NCBI GenBank assembly: GCA_947499725.1
Contig: CANMPK010000007.1
Span: 18,949-82,948, forward strand
DNA length: 64,000 bases
Direction of reading: 5' to 3'
Origin: an uncultured Paracoccaceae bacterium
Lineage (GTDB): Bacteria; Pseudomonadota; Alphaproteobacteria; Rhodobacterales; Rhodobacteraceae
Positions within the stretch are counted from its first letter, which is position 1, and each line of letters begins with the position of its first letter. A program made the position numbers and the translations under genes. This document shows positions 1 to 11,292 of this stretch, in pieces. The notes beneath the pieces are model-generated. The model saw only the letters and a program-made list of their open reading frames with translations, was not told the DNA's origin and made no database searches.

Positions 1-54
1 CCTTTTCCATCAATCCCATCCTCGTTCTTAAAGGGGAGAACCTAAGCCAAAGGC

Positions 55-1938
55 TTAGTCAAAATATGTGTGCCCGGCCAAGGCTTCTTTATAGGCCGAA
101 ATCATAATGCGGCGTTCGGACGGGGTGATTTGCCCCGCAGCCAAAGCGCGCTCTACCGTTTTGCGGAAGGCATCCAGGCAATCCCGCGGATCATATTCAA
201 CATAGGCCATGACCTCGGCAATACTGTCTGCCTCGGTCTCATGTTCAATGTTAAATCCGCCTTTACCATCCAGCGAGATCGTCACCACATTGGCGTCGCC
301 AAACAGGTTGTGCAGGTCGCCCAAGGTTTCCTGATAGGCGCCCACAAAGAAGACACCGACGTGATACGGCTCATCGTCTTTCAGATCATGCACCGGCAAA
401 GCATCTGCCGCGCCATCTGCCAGAATAAATCGATCGATCTTGCCGTCACTATCGCAGGTGATGTCGCTAAAGATCGCTTGGCGCTGCGGCTCTTCGTTCA
501 GGCGCTGCAGTGGCACAATCGGATGCAGCTGATCAATCGCCCAGACGTCTGGCAGCGATTGGAACAGCGAGAAGTTCCCGTAATAATGATCCACAAAGGC
601 ACTCAGCCCGGCCTGCACATCGCCCGAAATCTGCTGCCCCCGCGCGGCGGATTTGAATTTGGACGCTAGATACAAGAATCCCTGTTCCGCCCGCGCGAGT
701 TCATCAAGGCCAATTTGACCACGACGGAACAGCGCGCGCAACTCATCACGGTAATACAACGCATCGTTCAATGCTTCTTGGAAACGAGGACCGTCGATAT
801 AGCTCTCAACCGCCATAAGGTCGCTGACCAGATGAGAATCCTCGCGGTTTTCTTCGGGACGATTGGGGCTGTCATAAAGCGTTGCGCCCAGCACGTTGAA
901 GACAAAGATCGAAGAATGCGCCGCCACATAGCGGCCACTTTCCGTGACAATAGTCGGATGCCTAAGTTCGGCTTCGTCCATCGCATAGCGGATCGCTTCG
1001 ACGACATTGGTGCAATATTCTTCGACCGAATAGTTCACCGAGTTCTCTTCGGCGCTACGCTCGCCGGTGTAATCCACGCCTAAGCCGCCGCCCAAATCCA
1101 GATGTGTCAACGGCGCGCCAAGGGCGGTGAGTTCAACGTAGAACCGGCAGGCCTCAGCAGCGGCACGGCGAATGTCGATAATGTTTGGCACCTGACTGCC
1201 AAGGTGGCTGTGTTGCAGCACAAGACAATCCAAATAGCCTGCGTCTTTCAGGCGATTGATCAGCGTCACCATCTCGTGTGCGCCCAGACCAAAGGTAGAG
1301 CGATCACCAGAACTCTCTTGCCATTTGCCCGTCACGCGTTCGGTCAGCTTAACCCGAACACCAAGCAAAGGCCGCACACCCAATTCGGTTGAAACTTTAT
1401 GGATGATGTCAAACTCGGCAAGGCTTTCGATCACAATGACCGTATTCTGTCCAAGCTTGCGCGACAGCGTCGCCAAGCGAATATAGCTTTCGTCTTTGGA
1501 TCCGTTGCAGATCAACAAAGACTCAGGTGAACGCGGCTGCGACAGCGCGATCAGCAATTCCGGCTTTGATCCAGCTTCTAGCCCGTAATGCAGGGGTTGG
1601 CCCGTTTGCATCAGGTGGCTGATCACCTCGGCCTGTTGGTTCACTTTGATCGGGAAAACGCCGCGGTAGTTGCCGGTATAGCCTACCTCATCAAAGGCAG
1701 ATTGGAACGCCGAATGCAGATTCAAAAGCGCAGCATCTAGAAAGTGGTGTACACGTAACAATAACGGCGCAGCAATGCCGCGCTCTGACAAGGCGTCGAT
1801 GACTTTCGGCAAAGAGGTGGGAGCACCCCCCACAGGCGCGCTCAGCGTGACATCGCCGGCAGCATTCACCCCAAGCAACTCTCCGCCCCAACGGTCCAAA
1901 GCATAGAGTGTTTCAAAACTCTTCATATCGTTCGTCAC
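55..1938 (-). CDS. speA: Biosynthetic arginine decarboxylase
   Basis: This is a 627-residue fold-III PLP enzyme that converts arginine to agmatine for polyamine synthesis in the cytoplasm. The motif FPIKVNQQ carries the expected PLP lysine at about residue 98, and the length matches the SpeA family (about 630). The HSHLGSQ and DLGGGLG segments, typical of the PLP-binding barrel, are present near residues 243 and 281. The first codon is GTG, four bases after an AAGG element; an ATG four codons later is the alternative start. The stop codon lies inside a short hairpin with no U-run. It is divergent from fbp. Family assignment is firm; the exact start is not. Confidence 0.93.
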   Translation of the reverse strand: MTNDMKSFETLYALDRWGGELLGVNAAGDVTLSAPVGGAPTSLPKVIDALSERGIAAPLLLRVHHFLDAALLNLHSAFQSAFDEVGYTGNYRGVFPIKVNQQAEVISHLMQTGQPLHYGLEAGSKPELLIALSQPRSPESLLICNGSKDESYIRLATLSRKLGQNTVIVIESLAEFDIIHKVSTELGVRPLLGVRVKLTERVTGKWQESSGDRSTFGLGAHEMVTLINRLKDAGYLDCLVLQHSHLGSQVPNIIDIRRAAAEACRFYVELTALGAPLTHLDLGGGLGVDYTGERSAEENSVNYSVEEYCTNVVEAIRYAMDEAELRHPTIVTESGRYVAAHSSIFVFNVLGATLYDSPNRPEENREDSHLVSDLMAVESYIDGPRFQEALNDALYYRDELRALFRRGQIGLDELARAEQGFLYLASKFKSAARGQQISGDVQAGLSAFVDHYYGNFSLFQSLPDVWAIDQLHPIVPLQRLNEEPQRQAIFSDITCDSDGKIDRFILADGAADALPVHDLKDDEPYHVGVFFVGAYQETLGDLHNLFGDANVVTISLDGKGGFNIEHETEADSIAEVMAYVEYDPRDCLDAFRKTVERALAAGQITPSERRIMISAYKEALAGHTYFD

Positions 1939-2325
1939 TTCGCCTTTAACCGAATGTCCAATAGCACGAAAAACAGAGGCACTTTCTTACAAGCATCACA
2001 GCAACCTTCTATGAAGTTTTCGCACGAGAATGCCCACGAGGCAGAGACAGAGCATATCTGACCCTAATCCCGCAAGCATGGCGACCCTGTTACAAGCGAG
2101 ATGCTGCAACATCAAGAAAATTTCTTCGGGCCAAGCGAAGGATGTGATCCAACACAACATGGTGCGTCGCGGTCACAAATATTTTCCGACTAAAAACGCT
2201 GCAAAACTGCGCCTTTTGCAGTTTTTTTGCAAATTTCGACCTTGGTTACATCTCTGACATGCTTAGGTGGTTGGTTCAGGGCAGCGAATGACATAGAACG
2301 TGATCAAACGCCTAGGGAATTTAAA
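1939..2325 (+). other. Intergenic region with possible small-RNA locus
   Basis: This 387-bp gap separates the divergent speA and fbp genes and holds both promoters. It contains a small stem (CTTCG at 2124-2128 with CGAAG at 2136-2140) and, 60 bases later, a strong intrinsic terminator reading rightwards. No plus-strand gene lies upstream that would need that terminator. The open frames here run through the terminator and look non-coding. A short transcript ending near 2228 is the simplest reading. Its 5' end cannot be placed from sequence. Confidence 0.4.
2199..2228 (+). terminator. Orphan intrinsic terminator upstream of fbp
   Basis: A perfect 8-bp stem (CTGCAAAA at 2199-2206, TTTTGCAG at 2214-2221) with a 7-base loop is followed by seven T residues. 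It points towards fbp but lies 98 bases before the fbp start. It must therefore end an upstream RNA or act as a leader attenuator. Confidence 0.75.
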
Positions 2326-5021
<2,696 letters not shown>

Positions 5022-5053
5022 GCCAATTTAGACACTGATTTGGTGCCTACTAG

Positions 5054-5088
5054 AAGCCGCGCAACGCCTGATGTTTTGCGCGGCTTTT
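5054..5088 (+). terminator. Intrinsic terminator after pgm
   Basis: An 11-bp perfect stem (AAGCCGCGCAA at 5054-5064 with TTGCGCGGCTT at 5076-5086) is followed by T residues. Confidence 0.9.
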
Positions 5089-5181
5089 CATTGTGTTCAC
5101 TTTGGCATGAAGCAAATGTGATTGGTTTTCGCGCGGCTTTGCCCCGATCCTGCACGGGATTTTCTTTTGAAAGGGGCTGGC

Positions 5182-6573
5182 ATGGCACGGGTGTTTGATA
5201 AGACTTTAACCACATTGCGAAAAGGCGCATTGGGGGTGGCGATTGCCGCCATCACAGCATTACCTGCCCTTGCGCAAGACCGTGAACCGTTGCCAGACTA
5301 TGTAACAGAAGAATACGGCACGCCGCCCACAATCCCAACCGGCCCATTATCGGACGATTTGAAAACCGCCGTGCGTTTGGCTTTTGTGGAAAGCATGACC
5401 CAATCCACGTGGGGACAAGATCAGAACATAGCGCTGAATGACATCGCGACATCAGGTGATGTACGCCTCGTCTGGATCATCAGCGATATGATGCGCTTTG
5501 TCACCAACGGCGCGTTGAACGATGCGCTGACCCAAGCCGCGTCGCTTCTGCTGGAAAAGCAACTGCCCGCGTTTAACCAATGGGGCGCGGTCACCGATCA
5601 CTTGATCGCTTGGGATATCCCAGAGCCGCCGAACTATCTGCAAACCAAACGCGCGATTTTCACCTCTGTTGTGCCAGAGTGGAAGGGTCTGTTTGTAAAA
5701 GGCGACATCGACTGGCGGCACGTGTCTTGGGGCGGCGTTTTGATCGACAACCGCCCGTTTGACACCACAGATGATCCCTGCAACTGCATTCCAGCGGCGG
5801 ACAACCCAGCTGTCACCAGCGCTGAAGAGGCGACTTGGCTAGATGATGATGACATCGTGTTTGGCATTGAAGTGAACGGTGAATACCGCGCTTATCCACG
5901 CCAAATCATGGAAGTACGTGAAATGGTGAACGACACATTGGGTGGCCGTGACCTTGGCATTCCATATTGCACCCTATGTGGCGCTGCGCAGGCTTATTTC
6001 ACAGACGATCTGCCAAATGGCATTGATCGCCCTATTTTGCGTACCTCTGGTCTGCTGATCCGGTCTAACAAAGTGATGTACGACATCACCAGCGGATCTG
6101 TCTTTGATACGTTCACGGGCGAAGCGGTCACGGGCAAGTTGAAACGCCGCAATGTGCACCTCAACCAAGCCACAGTGATCACCAGCGAATGGAGAGACTG
6201 GAAGAAAGCGCACCCAGAAACCACTGTTCTGGCGGAAGAGCTGGCCTTGGGTCGGGATTTCGATTTCCGCAACAACAGAGACGCAAACGGCCCGATCTTC
6301 CCAGTGGGCGACACCGATCCGCGCCTGCCAGTGCATGAAGACATCATCGGCATTGTCACGGCAGATGGCACACCTATTGCTTTCCAACGCAGCAAAGCGC
6401 TGGTCGCGCTGCGATCAGGTGCTGAGATTGAAGTAGACGGCGTGCGCCTTGCGCTCGATGCCGGCGGTATTCGCGCCGAACATGTGGATGGCAGCGACAT
6501 CGGCAGCCACCAAGCGTTTTGGTTTGCGTGGTCACAGTTCCACCCAGACACAAAACTTTGGGCTGGTAGCTAA
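5182..6573 (+). CDS. Secreted DUF3179 domain protein
   Basis: This 463-residue protein starts with a typical Sec signal (positive start, hydrophobic core near residues 14-30, cleavage after ALA-Q). It carries the DUF3179 hallmark YCTLCGAA, with cysteines at about 263 and 266, followed by the LRTSGLLIRSNKVMYD segment. The biochemical role of the family is not known to me; the paired cysteines suggest metal or redox chemistry in the periplasm. The start at 5182 is chosen because a GAAAGGGGC site precedes it and the signal peptide begins there, not 20 codons upstream. It converges on the next gene. Confidence 0.85.
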   Translation: MARVFDKTLTTLRKGALGVAIAAITALPALAQDREPLPDYVTEEYGTPPTIPTGPLSDDLKTAVRLAFVESMTQSTWGQDQNIALNDIATSGDVRLVWIISDMMRFVTNGALNDALTQAASLLLEKQLPAFNQWGAVTDHLIAWDIPEPPNYLQTKRAIFTSVVPEWKGLFVKGDIDWRHVSWGGVLIDNRPFDTTDDPCNCIPAADNPAVTSAEEATWLDDDDIVFGIEVNGEYRAYPRQIMEVREMVNDTLGGRDLGIPYCTLCGAAQAYFTDDLPNGIDRPILRTSGLLIRSNKVMYDITSGSVFDTFTGEAVTGKLKRRNVHLNQATVITSEWRDWKKAHPETTVLAEELALGRDFDFRNNRDANGPIFPVGDTDPRLPVHEDIIGIVTADGTPIAFQRSKALVALRSGAEIEVDGVRLALDAGGIRAEHVDGSDIGSHQAFWFAWSQFHPDTKLWAGS

Positions 6574-6592
6574 GACAGCGGGTAGAGCGCGG

Positions 6593-7624
6593 TTACTGGA
6601 TAATCGCGCTTTCCCATTCTTCGGTGAAAGCCCGTCGCTTAAGCCGATCGAGATTGATCATCAAAGACGGCTCTAGCGGCACGATGTTGCGATCTTCGGC
6701 GTTGCCAGCAGCAAGAAGCGATGGCAATTCGAGTTCGCCTTCTCCTTGCTGGCTTGCGAAATGATCCAGCATATAGCTGGTGAATTGTCCTGCAGCTTTA
6801 GGCTCGGCGCTGGCCTTACTTACAAATACCGTGCGCATCATGGTTATGGCGAAGTCGCTTGGCACAATCACTTCAAGCTGCGGATGTTTCGCGCTTTGCG
6901 CAGTGGCGTAGCTGCCGAGCACGTTATAGGCGACCAGAATATCACCATCCACAATCTCTTTGATCATCGCGCCCGAACAACAGTACAGCCGCGTGCCCAA
7001 ACTGCCCATGACCTCGGTCAGGCGCCAATAGGTTTCCGATGTGCGCGCATCTTGCGATGCAAACAAATACCCCAAACCCGAGCGGCGAATATCATAGGTT
7101 GCAATCTTACCGCGAAACAAATCGGGGTGGGCGCGCAGCAAAGAAATCAAATCTTGTCGTGTTTCCAGATGGGGCAGATGTGCCAAAGCGGCTTTGTTGA
7201 TCACAATCGACGCGGGTTCCGCAGTGAATCCAAACAGACGCTCTCGCCACACGGACCAGTCAGGCGCGTTGATGTCTTCAAGCGGGGCGGCAAAGCCATC
7301 GTTCACCAGCTTGATCTGCAAATCCATCGCACTGGAAATTACAATATCAAACACCTCTGGCGCGCTGCGCACCATGTCATAAATATGCGCCGTGCCAGCC
7401 ACGAGGTATTCGATTTCAAAGTCTTCTTGTTGCGCCACAAATTCGGAAATCAAAGGCGCAAGATAGCCCGCATCTGTGCTGGACAGAATGGTCAGCCTTT
7501 GGGTAGGCGTTCCATTTGAGAACACCCGTCGATCTTCCCAGCGCAAAGACTTTTCTTCTGAAGCAAGCAAAGGGCTGCACAGGCTGGCGAGCAACCAAAG
7601 GGTTAAAACTGCAAGGTTGCGCAT
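6593..7624 (-). CDS. Periplasmic substrate-binding protein linked to TctDE
   Basis: This 343-residue protein has a Sec signal (hydrophobic segment to about residue 21, ending LLAS) and the layout of an ABC-type extracellular binding protein: the ILSSTDAGYLAPLISEF opening and the YDIRRSGLGYLFASQDA hinge region. No permease or ATPase lies beside it. Its start overlaps the end of the TctE-like kinase gene by 22 bases, so it is co-transcribed third in a regulator-kinase-binding protein unit. I infer a ligand-presenting role for the sensor, or an orphan receptor. The ligand is unknown. A conventional transporter component encoded elsewhere is the alternative. Confidence 0.75.
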   Translation of the reverse strand: MRNLAVLTLWLLASLCSPLLASEEKSLRWEDRRVFSNGTPTQRLTILSSTDAGYLAPLISEFVAQQEDFEIEYLVAGTAHIYDMVRSAPEVFDIVISSAMDLQIKLVNDGFAAPLEDINAPDWSVWRERLFGFTAEPASIVINKAALAHLPHLETRQDLISLLRAHPDLFRGKIATYDIRRSGLGYLFASQDARTSETYWRLTEVMGSLGTRLYCCSGAMIKEIVDGDILVAYNVLGSYATAQSAKHPQLEVIVPSDFAITMMRTVFVSKASAEPKAAGQFTSYMLDHFASQQGEGELELPSLLAAGNAEDRNIVPLEPSLMINLDRLKRRAFTEEWESAIIQ

Positions 7625-8988
7625 GCGCCGCCCTCCTTTCGATTGCGAAGGTCAAGCCGACCACCATGGGCGATGGCCACATCTTCGGCGATGGTCAAAC
7701 CAAGGCCAGAGCCAATCATCCCAGATGAATTTGAGCCACGCGCGAACCGCGCTGCAAGCGTCTCGATTTCTTCTGAAGGAAACCCTGGACCGCGATCTAA
7801 AACGGCAAAGGCCACCGGGTCAGCCGTGAGGTGAATTTCAACCTCGGTTTCCATCGGTGCGTATTTCATCGCGTTATCAATCAGATTGCGCATCGCGTTG
7901 CGCAGCAAAATCGCATCCCCATCAAATACCAGCTCGTCTGGCGTTGTCACGGATAGGGCGATGTCCTTCATATCCGCAACCGGGATCATGCTGCGCACGA
8001 GTTCTTGCACCAATTCCGACAGATCCAGCGGCTGCTTTTCCAAATGGTCCGCTCGAAAGGTGATCATCGCGTGATCTAGCAACTGCCCCGCCGCGCGCGA
8101 GCTTTCATCGATGGCGCGGATCATCGTGCGCATCGATTGGCGGTTCTCTGCGCGATCCACCCGCTGCAAAGTGGTTTCCGCATGGGTACGCACAATCGCA
8201 AGCGGGGTGCGCACGCGGTGTGCGGCCTCTGCAATGAACTCTTCTGACTTGTTTAGAGACTGTTCCAGACGCTGCATAAAAACATTCAACGATCCAACCA
8301 GCGGCGCCATTTCTGCAGGTACTGGACTTTGAACAAGCCGCAAATCAGCAGGGCCACGCCTTTGCACCGATTGCGCCAAGGCAGTCATTGGTGCAATTGC
8401 GCGAGTTGTCAGCCACAGCGACAGGGCCGTCATCAGAACAAAGAAGCCAAAACCCAACAGGGCCGCGTTTTGGGAAATTTCGCGCAGCACCCCATCAAGG
8501 CTTTCGCGGGTTTGGCCAATGCTGACGCTGATCAAAGCGGTTTGATTTGTGCCGACCAAACGCCGAGTGGCCACTGCTACGCGAATTTCAGAACTGTCAA
8601 ATTCAGAGTTATAGAACTGCATGTCGCCCGGCTGCTGCGGCCTAAAGGCCAGCGTGTCGTAGCCTGTTAGAAAGACGCCATCTTGATGCACTGCATAAAC
8701 CAACCGATCATCTGCCTGCGTGGATAGGATCGAGAAGGACGCATAGGGCAGTTCCACATTCACCTGACCATTGCGAATGGCGGCGGCGTCCAAAATGCTG
8801 GTGACAGAGGCGCTGAGAATTCGGTCCTGCGTAGATTGCGCGATTTGCGCCGCATAGCTGCGCACAACGATATACAGCAAAGTCGCCAGAACCAGTGCAA
8901 TGCCAACAAGAGAAATCATCAACGTGTTGCGCAGCGATCCTGCGATGACGACCTGATCAGCCGTCTTATGAGAACGGGTTTGGCTCAT
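7603..8988 (-). CDS. tctE: Two-component sensor histidine kinase, TctE-like
   Basis: This is a 461-residue inner-membrane kinase. A transmembrane segment near residues 24-43, a periplasmic sensor domain to about 172 and a second membrane segment near 176-195 are followed by a HAMP-like linker. The dimerisation box has the phospho-accepting histidine at about 257 (EAAHRVRTPL). The N box (RNLIDNAMKYAP) and G1 box (DRGPGFP) complete the ATPase domain. It overlaps the response regulator by four bases. With the divergent tctCBA this matches the TctDE type that controls tricarboxylate uptake. Confidence 0.88.
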   Translation of the reverse strand: MSQTRSHKTADQVVIAGSLRNTLMISLVGIALVLATLLYIVVRSYAAQIAQSTQDRILSASVTSILDAAAIRNGQVNVELPYASFSILSTQADDRLVYAVHQDGVFLTGYDTLAFRPQQPGDMQFYNSEFDSSEIRVAVATRRLVGTNQTALISVSIGQTRESLDGVLREISQNAALLGFGFFVLMTALSLWLTTRAIAPMTALAQSVQRRGPADLRLVQSPVPAEMAPLVGSLNVFMQRLEQSLNKSEEFIAEAAHRVRTPLAIVRTHAETTLQRVDRAENRQSMRTMIRAIDESSRAAGQLLDHAMITFRADHLEKQPLDLSELVQELVRSMIPVADMKDIALSVTTPDELVFDGDAILLRNAMRNLIDNAMKYAPMETEVEIHLTADPVAFAVLDRGPGFPSEEIETLAARFARGSNSSGMIGSGLGLTIAEDVAIAHGGRLDLRNRKEGGACATLQF

Positions 8989-9650
8989 TTCAGCTCAAGC
9001 CGGTAGCCAAGGCCACGATGGGTCGAAATCGTCACGCTCGAAGGGTCAAGATGCTTTCGAATGCGCCCTATATAAACCTCGATCGCGTTTTCAGAGACAT
9101 CTTCATCATAAGAAAACAGCCGATCACAAAGCTTCTGTTTTGAAAAAATTTGGTTCGGGGCGTTGATCAAAAGCTCAAACAAACGCAGCTCGCGATTGCG
9201 CAATTTCACAGGCGTTTCGCGCACACACATCTGCGCTGCGACCGGATCATAGCTGACATCGCCGAACAGAATCTTCGGCTGCGAAGATCCCTGATTGCGC
9301 CGCAACACGGCGCGGCAACGGGCCTGAAGTTCGGCGTGATCAAAGGGCTTTGTGACGTAGTCATCCGCGCCCAAATCCAGCAAACTGATTCTATCTGACA
9401 CTTGCGAACGGGCCGTTAGAACAATGACAGGCGTGTCGCGTTTGCGCTGTCTGTGGTGCTCTAGAAAGCTGCGACCATCGCCATCTGGCAACATAATATC
9501 CAGCAAGATTAGATCATATTCTGAGGTATCTGAAAACGTCTTGGCGTCTTCAATTTTATCAGCATGATCAACCACATGGCCATCGATATGCAGCCGTGAC
9601 GAAACCGCCTGAGCAAGCTCGTAGTTGTCTTCAACAAGCAAGAATTTCAT
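8985..9650 (-). CDS. tctD: Response regulator, OmpR family, TctD-like
   Basis: This is a 221-residue regulator with a receiver domain (phospho-aspartate D51 in LLDIMLPDGDG, switch lysine K101 in VTKPFD) and a C-terminal winged helix ending in ISTHRGLGYRLE. It is divergent from tctC across 107 bases and is translationally coupled to the kinase by a 4-base overlap. It presumably controls the tctCBA promoter in response to a tri- or dicarboxylate. Confidence 0.9.
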   Translation of the reverse strand: MKFLLVEDNYELAQAVSSRLHIDGHVVDHADKIEDAKTFSDTSEYDLILLDIMLPDGDGRSFLEHHRQRKRDTPVIVLTARSQVSDRISLLDLGADDYVTKPFDHAELQARCRAVLRRNQGSSQPKILFGDVSYDPVAAQMCVRETPVKLRNRELRLFELLINAPNQIFSKQKLCDRLFSYDEDVSENAIEVYIGRIRKHLDPSSVTISTHRGLGYRLELK

Positions 9651-9677
9651 AGGTCTTTGCGCTCTTTTTTCGGGGCG

Positions 9678-9693
9678 TGACAGGTTTGTGTCA
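9678..9693. promoter_or_regulatory. Candidate TctD operator between tctD and tctC
   Basis: TGACA (9678-9682) and TGTCA (9689-9693) form an inverted repeat with a 6-base spacer in the middle of the divergent promoter region. A CATG repeat (CATGTGGATCATG) follows about five bases later. The position fits a regulator site; binding by TctD is inference. Confidence 0.4.
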
Positions 9694-9757
9694 GCTTCAT
9701 GTGGATCATGTCCTCAATTGTGTCGCCAAGCGACCAGTTGTCAAATGGGAGGAAATC

Positions 9758-10744
9758 ATGACAACACTAAAACTGGGCCGTCGCGCCCTGATGACTGCAG
9801 CTGTAGCCGCGCTAAGCTTTGGGGCGCCAGCCTTTGCGGATGGCCATAAAGTTCTAGATAAAGTGCACTTCCTGATCCCCGGCGGCGCCGGCGGTGGCTG
9901 GGATGGCACAGCCCGCGGAACAGGCGAAGCGCTGACAGGCGCGGGCCTTGTGGGCACGGCATCCTACGAAAACATGTCTGGTGGCGGCGGCGGTAAAGCC
10001 ATCGGCTTTCTGATTGAAAATGCCGATAGCAGCCACGACACGCTGATGGTAAACTCTACACCCATCGTGATCCGTTCTTTGACAGGCGTTTTCCCGCACA
10101 ACTTCCGCGACCTAACTTTGGTGTCCGGCACGATCGGTGACTATGCCGCGATCGTTGTTGGCAAAGACAGCCCGCTGAACTCTATGGGTGATCTGATTGC
10201 AGCCTTTGACGCAGACCCATCCAAAACCGCAATCGGCGGTGGTTCTGTTCCAGGCGGCATGGACCACTTGGTTGCAGCTATGGTGATGGAAGCGGCTGGC
10301 AAAGACGCGCTGGGTGTGAAGTACATCCCTTACGATGCGGGCGGTAAAGCGATGGCGGCTCTGCTGTCTGGTGAAATCGCTGCACTGTCCACTGGCTTCT
10401 CGGAAGCGGTTGATCTGGCCGCAGCAGGCGAAGTGAAAATCATCGGTGTAACGGCGGATGAGCGCGTCAGCGCAGCACCAGATGCTCAGACCATGAAAGA
10501 GCAAGGCATCGATACAAGCTTTGTAAACTGGCGTGGGTTCTTCGCAGCACCTGGCCTGCCAGAAGACAAGCTGACCATGTACCAAGACGCGATTGCGAAA
10601 ATGTACGACACCCCAGAATGGGAAGAAGTACGCGCGCGCAACGGTTGGGTGAACATCCACAACTCCGGCGATGACTTCCAAGCCTTCCTTGAAGAGCAAG
10701 AGAAAGCCATCGGCGATCTGATGAAGAAGCTCGGCTTCCTCTAA
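9758..10744 (+). CDS. tctC: Tripartite tricarboxylate transporter, binding protein TctC
   Basis: This 328-residue periplasmic protein has a signal peptide ending AFADG. The glycine-rich ligand loop FLIPGGAGGGWDGTARG and the KIPYDAGGKAMAALLSGEI-like block are typical of the TctC (Bug) family. The ATG at 9758 follows a GGGAGG site; the earlier start in the open frame gives no signal peptide. It delivers tricarboxylates or related acids to TctAB. In Bordetella the equivalent protein also takes part in signalling to the kinase, so a sensory role is possible here. Confidence 0.9.
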   Translation: MTTLKLGRRALMTAAVAALSFGAPAFADGHKVLDKVHFLIPGGAGGGWDGTARGTGEALTGAGLVGTASYENMSGGGGGKAIGFLIENADSSHDTLMVNSTPIVIRSLTGVFPHNFRDLTLVSGTIGDYAAIVVGKDSPLNSMGDLIAAFDADPSKTAIGGGSVPGGMDHLVAAMVMEAAGKDALGVKYIPYDAGGKAMAALLSGEIAALSTGFSEAVDLAAAGEVKIIGVTADERVSAAPDAQTMKEQGIDTSFVNWRGFFAAPGLPEDKLTMYQDAIAKMYDTPEWEEVRARNGWVNIHNSGDDFQAFLEEQEKAIGDLMKKLGFL

Positions 10745-10808
10745 TCACATTTCAACAGTCAGTTTGGGCGGGAGATTCCCGCCCTCTCTATATCTAGGGG
10801 AGGGGACA

Positions 10809-11291
10809 ATGGCGTTAGATCGCTGGATTGCACTTATATTATTGGGAATATGTCTGGCCTACGGCTACACCGCTTGGTTCATGATGGATGCGGGCCTCGC
10901 CCCCTTCATGCGCCGCGCGCCGATCTGGCCAAGTTCGTTCCCGAAGGTCTTGTCTGTATTGGCCATCATTTCATGCCTGATCATTCTTTTGGGCTTTGAA
11001 AAGGGCGAACCTAAAATCGGCGAGATCGATTACCGCCGTCTTGGCGACTACCACATCGGCCAAGCCATGCTGCTGCTGGCCTTGATGGTGGCCTATGCGC
11101 TGCTGCTGCGTCCGTTTGGTTTTTTAGGCTCTACTATGGGCTTTTTGGTGATCGGATCGGCCATTTTGGGCGAACGCCGTTGGATCATCATGATCGCCGT
11201 CGCAGCAATCGCGACCTTCATCGTTTGGTATTTGGTGCAACAAGTCCTTGGGATTTACCTGCGCCCACTGCCTGGCTTTCTAGGAGGGTAA
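10809..11291 (+). CDS. tctB: Tripartite tricarboxylate transporter, small membrane subunit TctB
   Basis: This is a 160-residue protein with four predicted membrane segments (near residues 6-26, 43-61, 80-99 and the region 108-145). It is the poorly conserved small permease subunit of TTT systems, identified mainly by position between tctC and tctA and by its size. The ATG at 10809 follows AGGGGAGGGGAC, whereas the open frame begins 15 codons earlier without a site. Its stop lies one base before tctA. Confidence 0.82.
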   Translation: MALDRWIALILLGICLAYGYTAWFMMDAGLAPFMRRAPIWPSSFPKVLSVLAIISCLIILLGFEKGEPKIGEIDYRRLGDYHIGQAMLLLALMVAYALLLRPFGFLGSTMGFLVIGSAILGERRWIIMIAVAAIATFIVWYLVQQVLGIYLRPLPGFLGG

Positions 11292-11292
11292 C

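Noticed and set aside
42..58. A 7-bp hairpin overlapping the speA stop, considered as a terminator.
   Set aside because: No U-run follows on the minus strand and the loop has only three bases.
2030..2257. A 75-codon plus-strand frame before fbp.
   Set aside because: It runs through an intrinsic terminator and lacks a ribosome site, so a non-coding RNA is the better reading.
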